A DNA stretch of 64,000 bases from Solea solea (lineage: Eukaryota > Chordata > Actinopteri > Pleuronectiformes > Soleidae), in contig NC_081154.1 in NCBI RefSeq assembly GCF_958295425.1, positions 14,293,938 to 14,357,937 of the forward strand, given 5' to 3'. The translations under genes were made by a program, and so were the position numbers. Position 1 is the stretch's first letter, and every line of letters begins with the position of its first letter. Positions 36,101-46,499 of this stretch are shown here, piece by piece. The notes under the pieces are model-generated. The model saw only the letters and a program-made list of their open reading frames with translations. It was not told the origin of the DNA and ran no database searches.

Positions 36101-38658
36101 CTGCTGCCACTCCCACCAGCGATTCCTCTTCCACCAACTTCTTCCCTGATGCTACTGACTTTAACCCTGATCTCCTCACCTCAGGCCATGGATTCCCCCC
36201 AAATTACTTTGATGACAGCTCTCCAAGTGCAGATGGAGACATGGACTTGGTCAAAGGTTTTGGTGCAGGCAGCCAGCAAAATACTCCAGCAGGAACACCT
36301 CAGAATCCTACTCCACATGGTCAGGGAACCCCAGAGCCCTCAATGAAGGACCCTTTTGATATGGGAATAGCATTTGGAGGCAACAGTGGTGGTGGTAAAC
36401 CACTTCTGGGGCAAGCCCCCGATTTAGGAGACACACATGGTGCAGGTTCTCAGAGTCCCCTCATGATGGGCCTTGGAGCACCATGTGGTGACTTTAAAAG
36501 TGCAGAACCCAAACTTAAACAACAACAGGGACTTATGCGGCCAAAGGATGATATTGGGGGAAGCGGAGGGAGTAGCTCTGGTATTGGAATGGGAAGCAAT
36601 TCCTCAGAAGGAAAACAGGTCAAACGTAGCAGGACCCCATCCAGTGAGGGAAAGTCTAAAGATAAGCCTCCCAAACGCAAAAAGTTGGACCCTGATGGAA
36701 AATCACCCTCTCACAGCTCTGGTGGTCGGCCATACACACCCCCTAGTGGTGGGTCAGGCTCTGGGGGAAGTATGAGTGGAGGAGGCTCCAAATCTCCTGG
36801 TAGTTCAGGTCGTTCACAAACTCCTCCCGGCGGTGCTACGCCACCCAAAGTTCCTAAAATCACAATTCAGATCCAAAAGGGGACCATAACTGGGGGTAAG
36901 AGTTCATCCCATAGTGGATACACGTCCAGCAGCTTGTCCACAAGCAGCACAGGAGGAGCAGGGGGAACCAGCAGCAGCAAAAGCCATCATTCTCACTCAT
37001 CTTCTTCAGGAAAGATTAAGTCCAAAGAAGGCTCAATAACACAAGGTAACAGCTCTAAACCAGGAAGTGCTGGAGTAGGGGTTGGAGGTGGGCCATCACA
37101 GTCTAAAGGCTCCTCCCAAGGAATGGGTGTTGGCAAACCAGGATCTTCTCCAATCACTAAACATGGGCTGTCTGGGCCTGGAGGTAGTGGAGGTGGAATT
37201 GGCAGTGGTAATAAAACTAAACCCCAGGGGGGAAAGCCTTCTGGGTCCCTTATGAATCCCAACATAAAGCCCAATATCTCCCCTTCTCATTCCCGCTCTA
37301 GTGGTTCTAGTGACAAATTGTCCTCCCCTATGAAAATGCAGCAGTCCCAAGTTCCAGGAACACCACCTACTTCCAAGGCTAAGTCTCCAATGGGCTCAGG
37401 AGGTAGCAGCTCTGGAGGTTCCAAGTCTTCTTCTGGTGGAGGCATGAGCTCGCAGAAGCCCATGGGTGGGAGCTCTTCTTCTGGTTCCTCCTCATCCTCT
37501 GGCTCCTCCTCTTCATCTGGTTCCATGGGTTTCTCAGCAGGTTCTCAGTCTCAGTATGGGAGTGGTGGAGGGGGAGGAGGGCCTGGAGGAGGAAGTGGAG
37601 GCAGTGGTGGAGGGGGAGGAGGTGGAGGAAGTGGAAGCGGAGGTGGAAGTAGTGGGTCTTGTCAGAACAATTCAAATAACCCCAATGCCAAAGGCAAGTC
37701 TCCTAGCAGAAACAAGAAACCCTCTCTTACAGCAGTCATAGACAAACTGAAGAGTGTAGGTGGAGGAGGAGTGGGGGAGGATGGATGTGAGATTGGGCCA
37801 CCAGTTGGGGGACCTGGTTCGGGATCCACTCCAGGTGGTGGCCCTGGAAACATTCCCACCAGCGGACCTACAAGCATGGTACCATCCAAACATGGCTCGT
37901 CCTCCCAAAGTATGGAGTATAAGCGCGAAAAATCTGATAAAGAAGCAAAAGCAAAAGTGTCTGTTTCTGGGGGAAACAGCAGCGATAAAAAACTGATGGA
38001 CACAAAAACAGGAGGGGTTGGCACAACAGGTCTGGCCAAAATTATCATCAGTAAACCTGATGGTGGTTCACCAAGCATCAAGGCCAAAGTGCTGCAAAAA
38101 TCAGGGGAGGGATCTGGGGACTCCATGCGTCCCCAAATTTCTAGCCTCAAAGCATCACCCCTCTTCAGTGGCTCTACTCCCAAACATGACCGCTCCTCCC
38201 CGAGCCATAGCCGCTCACCAGGTTACACCCCACTCAATCACGACAGTGAGAGTGAGTCAGGGAGCAGCTCAGTAGCTGAGAAGTCCCATCAGAACAGCCC
38301 CAGCTCAGATGATGACCAGACCATGCGCCCGCTTCCCCCGCAGGACTATATGAGCTCCATACCCCTCAGTTCAGGGGAGAAGCACAAAAAACACAAAAAG
38401 GAGAAGAAGAAGCAGAAAGAAAGGGAGCGGGACAGAGACAGAGAACGGGACAGGGACAAAGAGAAAAAAAAATCATCAATGCCCATGGGGCCGTCCTCAC
38501 ATCCAATAAAACCAGACAGTTGGTCGCGCTCGCCCATCTCCGCTTCAGATTCCTCTTTGTCCATGTTGGGTTCAGAGCGTCCATCCCGGCCCAGTCCAAT
38601 GTATATGAGAAACGAAGATGATGACCTCATGGACTCGGCCCTTACTGGCAACCTGTAA
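27059..38658 (+). CDS. med1: Mediator complex subunit 1 (16 coding exons)
   Basis: MED1 is the Mediator middle-module-associated subunit that links nuclear receptors and other activators to RNA polymerase II. Joining the 16 exons listed separately keeps frame throughout: 5457 nt, 1818 residues plus stop, longer than the human protein (about 1580). Start chosen at 27059 (A at -3, G at +4). The Med1 domain spans about residues 50-470, with conserved stretches such as SGTECYITSDMFYVEVQL, YKLPIAPLI.GSHPVDNK and VDLPACFFLK. The long disordered tail has two nuclear-receptor boxes, LTSLL (669-673) and LMNLL (711-715), a KRSRTPS..PPKRKK nuclear localisation stretch (about 1141), a Gly/Ser-rich region (about 1350-1500) and a C-terminal Lys/Arg-rich block (about 1727-1765). 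Oddities are a probable GC-AG first intron and Gly316 where human has Trp. Confidence 0.95.
27245..27640. repeat. GCTAAC/GTTAGC word cluster downstream of med1 exon 1
   Basis: Repeated GCTAAC, GCTAGC, GTTAGC and TGTTAAC words in both orientations (27249-27275, 27445-27480, 27595-27640), immediately downstream of the first exon. Confidence 0.6.
27912..28224. mobile_element. hAT-like MITE, copy 3 (inside med1 intron 1)
   Basis: Termini TTGGGCTGTAAC and ATTGCATCCCTA, flanked by ATAGTGAG (27904-27911) and TTAGTGAG (28225-28232), a 7 of 8 match. The interior is collinear with copy 1 (17966-18262), sharing GATTATTTTCATAATC and AATGATTTCTTTG segments. Confidence 0.75.
29246..29352 (+). CDS. med1: med1 coding exon 2
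   Basis: Acceptor TTTTCCAG, donor ATG|GTGAGA. Encodes ESEKQSRMAALLEKLHTKHN and onward to VVRQAM, matching the human N-terminal SSLLERLHAKFNQ..LVRQVM. Confidence 0.95.
29353..30754 (+). other. med1: med1 intron 2
   Basis: GT-AG intron of 1.4 kb, AT-rich, without recognisable repeats or frames. Confidence 0.8.
30755..30833 (+). CDS. med1: med1 coding exon 3
   Basis: Acceptor GTCCTAG, donor AAAG|GTGAGA. Encodes EKRGAMNAAGHQLLLTCLET then LQRALK; human has EKRVVMSSGGHQHLVSCLET. Ends in phase 1. Confidence 0.95.
31292..31346 (+). CDS. med1: med1 coding exon 4
   Basis: Acceptor TTTTTCCAG, donor ACAT|GTGAGT. Encodes VSSLPSMTDRLESIARQN, almost identical to human. Ends in phase 2. Confidence 0.95.
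31741..31873 (+). CDS. med1: med1 coding exon 5
   Basis: Acceptor CTCTGTAG, donor ACG|GTAAGA. Encodes LGSHLSPSGTECYITSDMFY and on to VAHQGENPT. This is the best conserved part of the Med1 domain. Confidence 0.97.
32020..32048 (+). CDS. med1: med1 coding exon 6 (29-bp microexon)
   Basis: Acceptor GGCTACAG, donor TAAG|GTGAGT. Encodes SCPELIQHLR with the Arg codon split across the next intron. Too short to show as a reading frame; identified from the conserved SCPEL motif. Confidence 0.93.
32145..32216 (+). CDS. med1: med1 coding exon 7
   Basis: Acceptor GTGAACAG, donor ACAA|GTAAGT. Encodes EKNFEEFSKHLKGLVDLYKL then PGDN, near-identical to human. Confidence 0.95.
32458..32532 (+). CDS. med1: med1 coding exon 8
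   Basis: Acceptor GCATTTCAG, donor TTAG|GTAAGT. Encodes KMKTKMYIALQSLELDLTKM then MHMFR. Confidence 0.95.
32917..33080 (+). CDS. med1: med1 coding exon 9
   Basis: Acceptor after a 16-T tract (TTTTAG), donor AATG|GTAAGT. Encodes LATNANTVETILHGSVGLLT then ARSGGHLVTLQCYVSPYD, matching human ILHGSVGYLTPRSGGHL. Confidence 0.95.
33195..33306 (+). CDS. med1: med1 coding exon 10
   Basis: Acceptor TTTTTGCAG, donor AAGGG|GTAAAA. Encodes VPRSLGVGVSVSIEGTAAVY then KLPIAPLITGSHPVDNK. The split codon with exon 11 reads GGG (Gly316), where human MED1 has TGG (Trp). Confidence 0.93.
33395..33519 (+). CDS. med1: med1 coding exon 11
   Basis: Acceptor CAATTTCAG, donor ACTT|GTGAGT. Encodes TPSFSTVTNSNCVDLPACFF then LKMNRPMPFSLSFIQRMGNAT. 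Confidence 0.95.
33620..33741 (+). CDS. med1: med1 coding exon 12
   Basis: Acceptor TCTTTCAG, donor TCT|GTGAGC. Encodes IPVFETSPSLSPLYQLIVQS followed by a less conserved linker ending HNTHFYS. Confidence 0.94.
34079..34280 (+). CDS. med1: med1 coding exon 13
   Basis: Acceptor TTTTCACAG, donor GAAG|GTGAGT. Encodes VLPDQQHCYFLNGDAPVQDG and on to GSCVKRTSVKE, collinear with human LPGQQHCYFLNKDAPLPDG. Confidence 0.96.
34385..34480 (+). CDS. med1: med1 coding exon 14
   Basis: Acceptor TCCCACAG, donor TGTG|GTGAGC. Encodes DSAGLLQFEVCPLTDSSFSV then SFQHPVNESLVC. Confidence 0.96.
34607..34712 (+). CDS. med1: med1 coding exon 15
   Basis: Acceptor GACTGTTAG, donor AGAG|GTGAGT. Encodes VMEVIDSRQVSCKLYKGQSD then ALICTDDFITKVVQR. 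Confidence 0.96.
34800..38658 (+). CDS. med1: med1 coding exon 16 (terminal, disordered tail)
   Basis: Acceptor CTTCCTTAG at 34799, so the 18 in-frame codons upstream are intronic. Stop TAA at 38656-38658. It opens with CMSIPVTMRAIRRKAETIQA, near-identical to human. LxxLL boxes are LTSLL (35206-35220) and LMNLL (35332-35346). Ser/Gly/Pro-rich disordered sequence follows, with SSSDSIGPD.TEILSD, KSPSRNKKPSLTAVIDKLK and AKIIISK.DGGSPSIKAKV blocks shared with human. The end KHKKHKKEKKK..ERDRDRERDRD leads to EDDDLMDSALTGNL. The Gly runs around 37561-37665 look expanded relative to human. Confidence 0.97.
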
Positions 38659-39290
38659 TTTTATGGAGACATTGTCTTTCTTCCATTTTTAACACATGCC
38701 TTTTACATTCAAATGTAACTATTTATTTAACTCAAGCCACATAGTGGAAGTGGCAATAAGAAAATTGTGGCCGTGTCTCATAGACCTGTAAAAGCTTTTA
38801 ATGTCATGTCTTACTATTGGAGAATCAGTGAATAATGTTGTCACTCAAATCCACGTCAGAATATCCACTCTCTTAAACTTAATTTAGGAAAAAGCTTTAA
38901 ACGGTGAATTTCTAGAAATCTTTGTATCATTTTTGTTTTCACCTTATTATGTACATCTTTAATAATTTCTGTCATGTTCTACTCATATTTAACACACCTG
39001 CCACTGTTCCTACATCAGTGTTAAACCAGAATGCCACTGTACTGTATGTTGTTAAAATAAGTGTCTGTTTAAAAGAAGTATTCAACAGTGCAGTGCTCGG
39101 TTGCCTTGTTTTCTGCATATAACTTTTTTTTAGATTTTGATACATTTTTACCTTTTGATGTGTAAATTAGCGTAAGTTGGAGAAGAATGCGACAGATGAT
39201 GGGGACAAAGAGGTGAATGATTCATGCTGGTAATTTTTTTAAACTGTAGAACATTTGGAAGCTTGAAATAAATATTTCACTTCTGGAAAA
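38659..39290 (+). other. med1: med1 3' UTR
   Basis: AT-rich, with AATAAA at 39267-39272 as the best 3' end signal. Further AATAAA-like words near 39370 and 40043 could serve longer isoforms. Confidence 0.6.
39267..39272 (+). promoter_or_regulatory. med1: poly(A) signal, med1
   Basis: AATAAA about 610 bases after the stop codon. Confidence 0.5.
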
Positions 39291-39299
39291 AGAAATCAC

Positions 39300-42200
39300 T
39301 GTTAAATATCTGTGTTCTAACAGAGTTGATTGTGAGGTTATCAGTCTGAGGGATTGTGTATCTAGTAGTAATAAATAAGTATTTCATTCTCTAAACATGT
39401 GCATGATTAATGTAATTTCTTTGCTTTATTTGTAGATGATGGAAATGTACACTAGATGGCAGCAGTGTATCAAATTTGGATGCTTGATCGTGGAACGCAA
39501 AAATTACTTGGTGCATTGTAATAACTTCCTTTCAGGCTTGATACTCAGAGGTTAAATGATATTACAGATGAAAAGTTGTGAAATCATGGCCTACGTTGAG
39601 GGCCTAAACAATGTGTGAAAAGTTCATATTGGGTTGTAGAGGTTTTGGCAAGTCACCGTCAAAACTAGACATTTAACAGACCTTGGAGGCTAAATATAAA
39701 AGCTGGTGCAATAATTAAACTGCACCTTCATTATGTATCTGTCAAAGTAACAGTTTGGAAAATGTCAAGTTTTGAAGTGATTATTTTTGTCTTCCCTCTT
39801 AGGAGTTCATGACAGTTATGGTCAGTGCAAACACAAGCAGCAGTTAAGTCTTTTTACATTCAAGTATCCTTCAATAGGGAGTCTGCATCATGAATTATTG
39901 TAAGCACAAAGGAAAGACGTTCGAACCTTTTCTTGCATGGTGAGCCCAAATGGAAAAACAGGAAACAGGCTGATTTGATACGTTTCTCCAGTTTCACTGA
40001 CTCAAATGATTATTTCCCAGAAGCTCCTGCTTAACTGTTAATGAATAAAGTATTTTTAATGATTTAAGAAAAAAAAAAACTGACTCACAGCTTCTGAGGG
40101 AACAAAACGCTCCGCTCAAAATGCACAAGTTGCACAAAATGCATCAGCTATGTGCACTTGGAAAGCAGCTAAGCTCAGGGCGACGTGTCTCGTTGGTATC
40201 AGCAGTAATGGGAACAATGCTGCCATTACCCCAAAAGGACAAGGCAGGTCCTCGAGGGAAGGTCATCTAAGCCTTTGTACTGAATATTTAGTAAATCGCC
40301 CCCAAGGAACGATACAGAAAAGTATTATTTCCAGCTGAAGATGATACAACAACACAGCAGAGGGTTGTTTGAATGTTAACACTGTTGCTACTGCAGCACA
40401 AAAATGTTCCCTATTTACTTTGGATTGCTGTGCAAGCACCAATTCCACTAGTATTATTCTATGAATTCGTTATTCCTCTTTTTATTATTATTTTTCCACC
40501 CTTTATTGAAATGTAACTCCTGCAGATTTTAAGATATCCAAACTGCAACACGTTCAGCTCAATTAGGACACTATAGGATGTTTTCAGTTATTTCACAAAC
40601 CTTTCAAGATTATTCAGTGTATTCAACTTTTCAATACCATAATCACACTTTATCAAGTTTTTTGACTTTTTCAGAAGTTAGCATTAGTGTGTATGGCATG
40701 AGCCAGAGTGGGGAGTGGTTGTTTGACTGATTAAAACATTTCTCTCTTCATACATGTTTTTCTACCAGACTATAGACACGTTTGTTAAGTTTCATATCAT
40801 GTGACTACTGACGCTCAGTGACGTACAGAACTTGAGTTGTGACTCTCTGAGTGAGAGGAGAACCATCCAGCTTCTCCATAGACCACAATACAAACTGCCT
40901 CTCTCACTCCTAGACAAAAACTCACAAATCCCCCATTTAAAACTACATTTTATCAGCCATTTTTCACTCTGTATTCAGCAAAAAACACAGTTCAGCTCTA
41001 TAATGTACGCTTTTCATTTTACAGTTGTTTGGATAGTGCGTTGTCTAGATTCTTTAAGGTTATTTACACCAAAATATTACTTTGTGTACTTACATTTTTG
41101 ACAGTTTATTCCACAAAAATACTACTCATTCCACTAAAGAATCAATATAAACAAGTGAAACGTCCACAAACTTACCACAAAGGCGGTAGATGAACCAACT
41201 CCTCGCAAACCAACCGTGACCCCCATCGAGACAAAATGGCGTAAACCGTTTGACACCTAGAGGACGGCCGTGTGAAAAGTTGAGGCTCCCGTATGAAGAC
41301 ATATTTATAAGTTTTACTTGTTTATATTGTATTTGTATAGGTCGTAGACATGTATGACAGTAAACCATGTGGTCATTGTCCTGTACTGTAATGGGAAATT
41401 CTCTCTCTCTGGTGCTGTGAGGTACTAATATGCCGTGGCTTCAAAGGCCACCAGAGTCCTTTGAAGTGCAGCTTGAAGAGCGGCACCTGATTGTTAACTA
41501 ACAGAGGTTTGCACTGATAATAATGTATGATTTTCTGACCTGGTCTGTGCAGTAACAATAACAGAAATACAATAGCATCAGCATCTCTGTACGTCACATC
41601 ATTGCTATATGTTATTGTTAATCAATAGTGAATAGCCTACAAACCATAATGCATGCAGTCCATTGTCCTTTTTATCTAGCATTCAAACAAACACTTTATT
41701 TTTCTCTTCTCTGTGTTGTATGTATCATAAGAATAAGAATAATACGACATAGCTCTTTTCATGAACTCAAAGTCGCTTTACATCAAAAGCAAAATAATTA
41801 TTTAAAAGGAAAAAAGACAACAAATAAACAAATAAATACAAATAAATTACCATTCAACATTAAAGGCAATCATTTTTGAGGAGTGATTTAAATGAAATTC
41901 AAATGCGTCAAAGGTAGCAGTGCTAACCACTTCACCGCCCCCTTTATCCCCTTTAGATACTTGTACTTTGACTGTGTACTAGTGGCACACAGTCGGTGCC
42001 CTTTTCATTTTCCACTGTAGAGCCTTTAAGGAAGGGACAACAACTCTGTTTCCTGTTATTATGGCCTTTCATACTGATTCTTCTCCTCTGCCACACGCAG
42101 AGAAAAAGCGTGCACTCAGATAAGAATATCATTAGAATCAGTGCGCCGGGTTTCTGCCAGGCCTCTACGACCAATTTATCAAGTGGTGGGGAAATAAAAG

Positions 42201-43250
42201 CCAAACTGCGTCTGCAGGCTCCGCTCCTCTCGAGCTCATTGACTCTCTGTTCCCTGTCAACCTTTTCAAACTGCTGATCTCTGCTCTTCTGCAGCGCAGC
42301 TAATTTCTCTATTGTCAACCGTGCCACTCAGACTTTCTGCCAGGCTCTACACTTATAGCTGCACTACTGGAAATATATCCACTCTTTTAGTTTTTTTTTT
42401 TTTTTTTTTTGTCATCCTGTCGTCTTGTGTGAACTCTTTCATTGTTCCTCGAGCACTGAGGTTGAGACTGGGTGGCTCTGTGGTGTTACTGAGCCACGCC
42501 AGATGTGGTTGGCGGACATAAATACTATAACTACTTATATAATTTTAGTTTTTAATGAACATTTGAAAGCACCTGCTCGTGTGTGTGTGTGTGCGTGTGA
42601 GTACATCCTCACAGCTGAGGCTACTGGCATGAATGTGGAATCATGGTTGTGCTGTTGTTTTACTCATTGTTTTAGTTCTTTGTCATTAAAAGCAAATTAC
42701 CAGGTGTTTATCATATTCAATTTGAATAGCCTGTACGCATGATTATCATGCAATTGACAGAGTTTGTTAATAGGGTATGTTACACATGTTTCAAATAAAA
42801 ACATGAATATATCAACCTGTGTATTATTTAATAGCTTAGTATTGAATGCACAATAACAAGGTGCTTATATACAGTACATGGCACGAGGCCCAGTTTAATA
42901 TAATAGGGGGTCCTTTGTCTGAAAAACGTTGAAGAGTTTTTATTTTTATAGTTAAAAAATAACTATCTATTATAGGTGTTTAAAACTGACTTCTTGCATG
43001 ATATGTGTCCTGGAGGACAGCAGAATTACAGGACACTATTATTGTATTATTATTATTATTGTTGGAAATGTTACAGATAATCTAAATATACAAGTTGGCA
43101 AAATGTGTAACATAAGTCCAGTTTTTACTTCTGTTAATATGGACTAAATACTTAAATAAACTGGAAAATGTCATAATTAACAGACAGATATGTGATCTTA
43201 GTAATGATTTAATAAAAACCCATATCACAAAGATGAGAATAACAACGTGA
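39300..43250. other. Intergenic, no gene seen
   Basis: AT-rich, with an 18-T run (42393-42410) and a GC-richer patch near 42150-42330. Expected fbxl20 exons on + were not recognised, though small exons could be missed by eye. Confidence 0.6.
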
Positions 43251-43257
43251 GCATTGT

Positions 43258-43720
43258 CTACCTCCATCTTGTCCTATCCCTTGTGTCCTCTTCTGTCTCC
43301 ATCCTCCTCTGTCGTCTTCCTCTTTTCCTCCTGCCTGGCACTTCTATATTTGGACAACATCCTTTGCCCAATATAATCACTATCCCTCCTCAGCACGTGA
43401 CCAGACCATCTCAACCTTGGCAAACTGTTCAACCTGAGCTGTTCCTGGAATATGCTCATATCTAATCCTGTCCATCCTCAGAAAATCTCAGTATCTTCAG
43501 CTCTGCCACCTCATGTGTTTTAGACAGGCCCACCAAGCCATACATTATAGCAGGTGTCACTAGTGTCTTGTAGACCTTCCCTTTCATTGTTTCACCCCTG
43601 ACATTCGTCTCCACTCTCTCTTCTTCACCTCTTTTGTGCAATGTCCATTGCTTTGGATGGCTGACCCCAAGCTGAGACATTGCATTTAATTTAGATTCGG
43701 TGAATGGGAGAATTGTCATT
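43258..43720 (-). mobile_element. Broken LINE (non-LTR retrotransposon) reverse-transcriptase C-terminal fragment
   Basis: On the minus strand one frame (43719-43462) contains KVYKTLVTPAIMYGL..EVAELKILRF. A second frame (43459-43274) contains RLRWSGHVLRRDSDYIGQRM. These are consecutive hallmarks of the RT-downstream region of fish non-LTR elements. The two parts are in different frames and both end in stops, so the copy is a degenerate fragment of a few hundred bases. Confidence 0.75.
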
Positions 43721-43762
43721 GTCTTTGGTCAACCGGCAACAAGAGGGTCACACTGTACACCA

Positions 43763-44633
43763 GGGCTCTCAAATCCAAATGACCTGATGTAGTCTAGTGT
43801 TTCTTTTCCCTGTGTGTGTGTGTGTCTGTGAGTGTGACTGAATGACTTGTGTGAGAGTCTAGGACCTATAGGTGGATCTTTGGAGCTGATTGGTCTGATT
43901 GGAATTATTCTTGTTGCAGTCAGGTTTTTTTTATATTTTGTTTGGAACAATTGGGGACTTGTCCTGGCTTGGTCCAGATCTGAACATCCATGAGGTGAAC
44001 TAAGTGTGTTTAGTGTGTACGTTTAGTGGCTTTTGTTGCATATCAGTAACTGTGTGTTGCTGTGGTAGCAACTTTGGTTTGTGGCTGTTTCACTCCACTT
44101 TGTGTGTCTTGTGTTTAAGCACAAACCTGAGTTTGTCTTTTGTGGTGTGTTACCATGTGTGCCATTTTGTTACCTTGTGGGAGTGGCACCCACTCATGTG
44201 GCTAATGTTGTGGATTCAGATCTGAGATATTCTGTCGCTTGTTTGGAGGTACAACCTAAGAAAATATGCAACGTCAGCATTTTGGTTGTATCAAACATCT
44301 CTTTAGGTCAGAAATGTTCTCTTTTTTATTTTTGTGCTTGTTTTTAAATAAACCTTTAAAATGGTTTGTTTAGTTTGTTGCCAGTGGTTTTAGGAAAAAG
44401 CAATCATGATAAAGGAATTCTGTCATATATCCACAAATGTAAAGACATTTGTGGATATATGACAGAATTCCTTTAACATGATCGTGTCAAAATGAATTTG
44501 GGATGCAAATTGAATCTATAAAATTTAAAAAACATACAGGAATAACTCACATAATTGGATATTAAGTAGTGGGCTGCATGAAATCTATTGGGTGGCTGCA
44601 TGTGGCCCACGGGCTGCGAGTTTGAGACCTCTG
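43763..44633. mobile_element. Possible non-autonomous hAT-like element
   Basis: Left end about 43761-43776 CAGGGCTCTCAAATCC. The right end GAGTTTGAGACCTCTG (44618-44633) is its imperfect inverse. Flanks CTGTACAC (43753-43760) and CCTTACAC (44634-44641) match at 6 of 8. The right end GGCCCACGGGCTGCGAGTTT resembles common vertebrate hAT termini. The interior has no transposase frame. Confidence 0.45.
44403..44482. repeat. Near-perfect palindrome: 38-bp arms, 4-base loop
   Basis: Arms 44411-44440 and 44445-44474 are perfectly complementary over 30 bp around the loop AAAG. Pairing extends outwards to 44403 and 44482 with one mismatch. Such perfection implies recent origin or ongoing correction. 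Confidence 0.97.
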
Positions 44634-44649
44634 CCTTACACTCAACACC

Positions 44650-46290
44650 CGACACAGCACTGCTGTAATGTGTTTTTGCTGCAGCTAGACCGACTTTACT
44701 GTGCCATGTTTTTCTTGGGTCTTCATTTTCTATGTTAGCAGATCTCTGAACTCGTGCTCCTCACTGATTCACTTTCACTTCTTACTCCACATCATTATTC
44801 TGTTCCCTTCAACCCAACCACCACTTTACCTCCGTTTTTTTTATCCTCTCCTCATTTCTATAGGTTAGTGTTGCATTCCTCATCACATCGTTTTGAGTTA
44901 TCCGGATTTATTACATTGCATTTAATACACAAAAGATGCAGGCAGAGAGAGTTAAGCTGCCGTCTTCTCCTCAGCACATATGGAAGAGTTGCAGTTACTG
45001 ATGAGCCATATAGCACTAAAATAACCTCTCAGCTTATCCTGCAGAGACGACGGGAAAGGAGGGGGGAGGTGGGGGGCATCATTTGGCAGTTAGTTAAGCT
45101 TTATGGCTGCACACAGACACACGTAAAGAAGAGAGAGAGATGAGGGGTGAGAAGAGGCGAAGAGAGAGTTCATGGACGTCATTTTCAACATTGAGAACAC
45201 ACTTTCCTTGAGAAGCTGTTTTACTCTTGCACAAGAATCAAATTCCAGTGAACAGCAGCAGAAGGATGATTTTTTACCCCCCGCTTTCACTTGACAATGG
45301 TTGAAATGTCGAGTTGAGCCAAATTGCTTGCAAAACATCAGCAAATATAAAAGAAATGAAGGTATAACTGATGACAATAAACTATTCTACTTTCCTTCCT
45401 CCTCTATTTGGATTGCAAAAGTTGTTCAAAAGTAAACATGTAACCTGATATAGAAGTAAAATGCTCAAAATAATAATAATGATTTTTTCTGTACCTTTCA
45501 GTGTCAAGGACTCACAATAGGATTATTTTCCACTATGAGGACAATAGATTAACCAAACAAGACTTTCTCTCATAAATAGACATGTTAACTGACTTTGGTT
45601 TATTACCGACCTTGTAAACAACAATAGCCAATCAGTCAATCAATCCTATTTTGTTGAGTTGAGATATTAGAAGATGCAGAAGCCATGAAGGACTTCATCA
45701 TCTCTGTTATTGGTTTCCCCTCTTTGAAGGTAACAGTCAGACAGCAGAACCTAAAATAATATGGTATGCTATTTCACAGGAGATACTATATATACGACTT
45801 CAGCTGCAGGAATGAAGTGTTCACCTTCACTAAATGCTGTTGAAACCAAATGTAATAGTGGGCAGTAGTTTAAAGTGAAGTTTATACCAGAGTGGGTCAT
45901 TTGACTCATGTCCTCCACTTGTCTCTATGCCTCTAGCACTCATTACAAAGAAATGGAGATCTATTGTTGCTATAACCTCAGTGGGATGTGAGTCAGCAGT
46001 CAACAGCAGAGCCAACCCCGCGGGTAAGTTGAGCATAAACCCCACCGTCATTCTGGCCACATTCCATCCACGTTCTCTTTCCACTGTGGACATTTGCAGT
46101 GTTGGGGTGTGCGGCGTCTCTATCCTCAATTTATAAAGACTTCATTTTTCTTTATAACCACCAAGAGTGCATTTTAATGCACCTCGAGGGCCAACCATAA
46201 TGTTTTCATTTACATAGCACTTTTTAAAGTGCACATTTATAAAGTGCTTTGGACAAAGTACGTGCGTTAAACTCCAACATTCAGCAAGAT
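44650..46290. other. Intergenic, no gene seen
   Basis: Mixed sequence without recognisable exons. Near 46198-46265 is a TTTACATAGCACTTTTTAAAG / AAAGTGCTTTGGACAAAG motif like the repeat at 13385. Confidence 0.55.
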
Positions 46291-46297
46291 CCTCCGT

Positions 46298-46497
46298 TAA
46301 GTCTTAATATTTAACAGCGGAGTCTGGTTTATTTAGTGACAGCGCTGCCGGTCGTGAGCCCAATCACTACCCGTTCGGCCGTATTTCAGTTTAGTGTCAG
46401 TGACGGAGTTTGTGTTCCAGTCATACAGGAAGTACTGAACGATTTGGTGAGGGAATATTTTTAATGAACTGATTCTAATGATTCAGTTTCACCGAAA
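46298..46497 (+). mobile_element. MITE fragment (interior only)
   Basis: Collinear with the interior of the element at 54077-54718. Shared words include GAGTCTGGT.TATTTAG, GACAGC.CTGCCG, CAGC/GGCCG.ATTTCAGTT, GACGGAGT.TGTG.TCC.GTCAT and AATGAACTGATTCTAATGAT. Neither terminal repeat is present. Confidence 0.75.
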
Positions 46498-46499
46498 AC

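Noticed and set aside
34941..38651. Many minus-strand and alternative-frame ORFs over med1 exon 16
   Set aside because: Shadows of a long, low-complexity coding exon.
39915..39930. tRNA B-box-like GGTTCGAACG on the minus strand
   Set aside because: No A-box at the right distance and no cloverleaf could be drawn.
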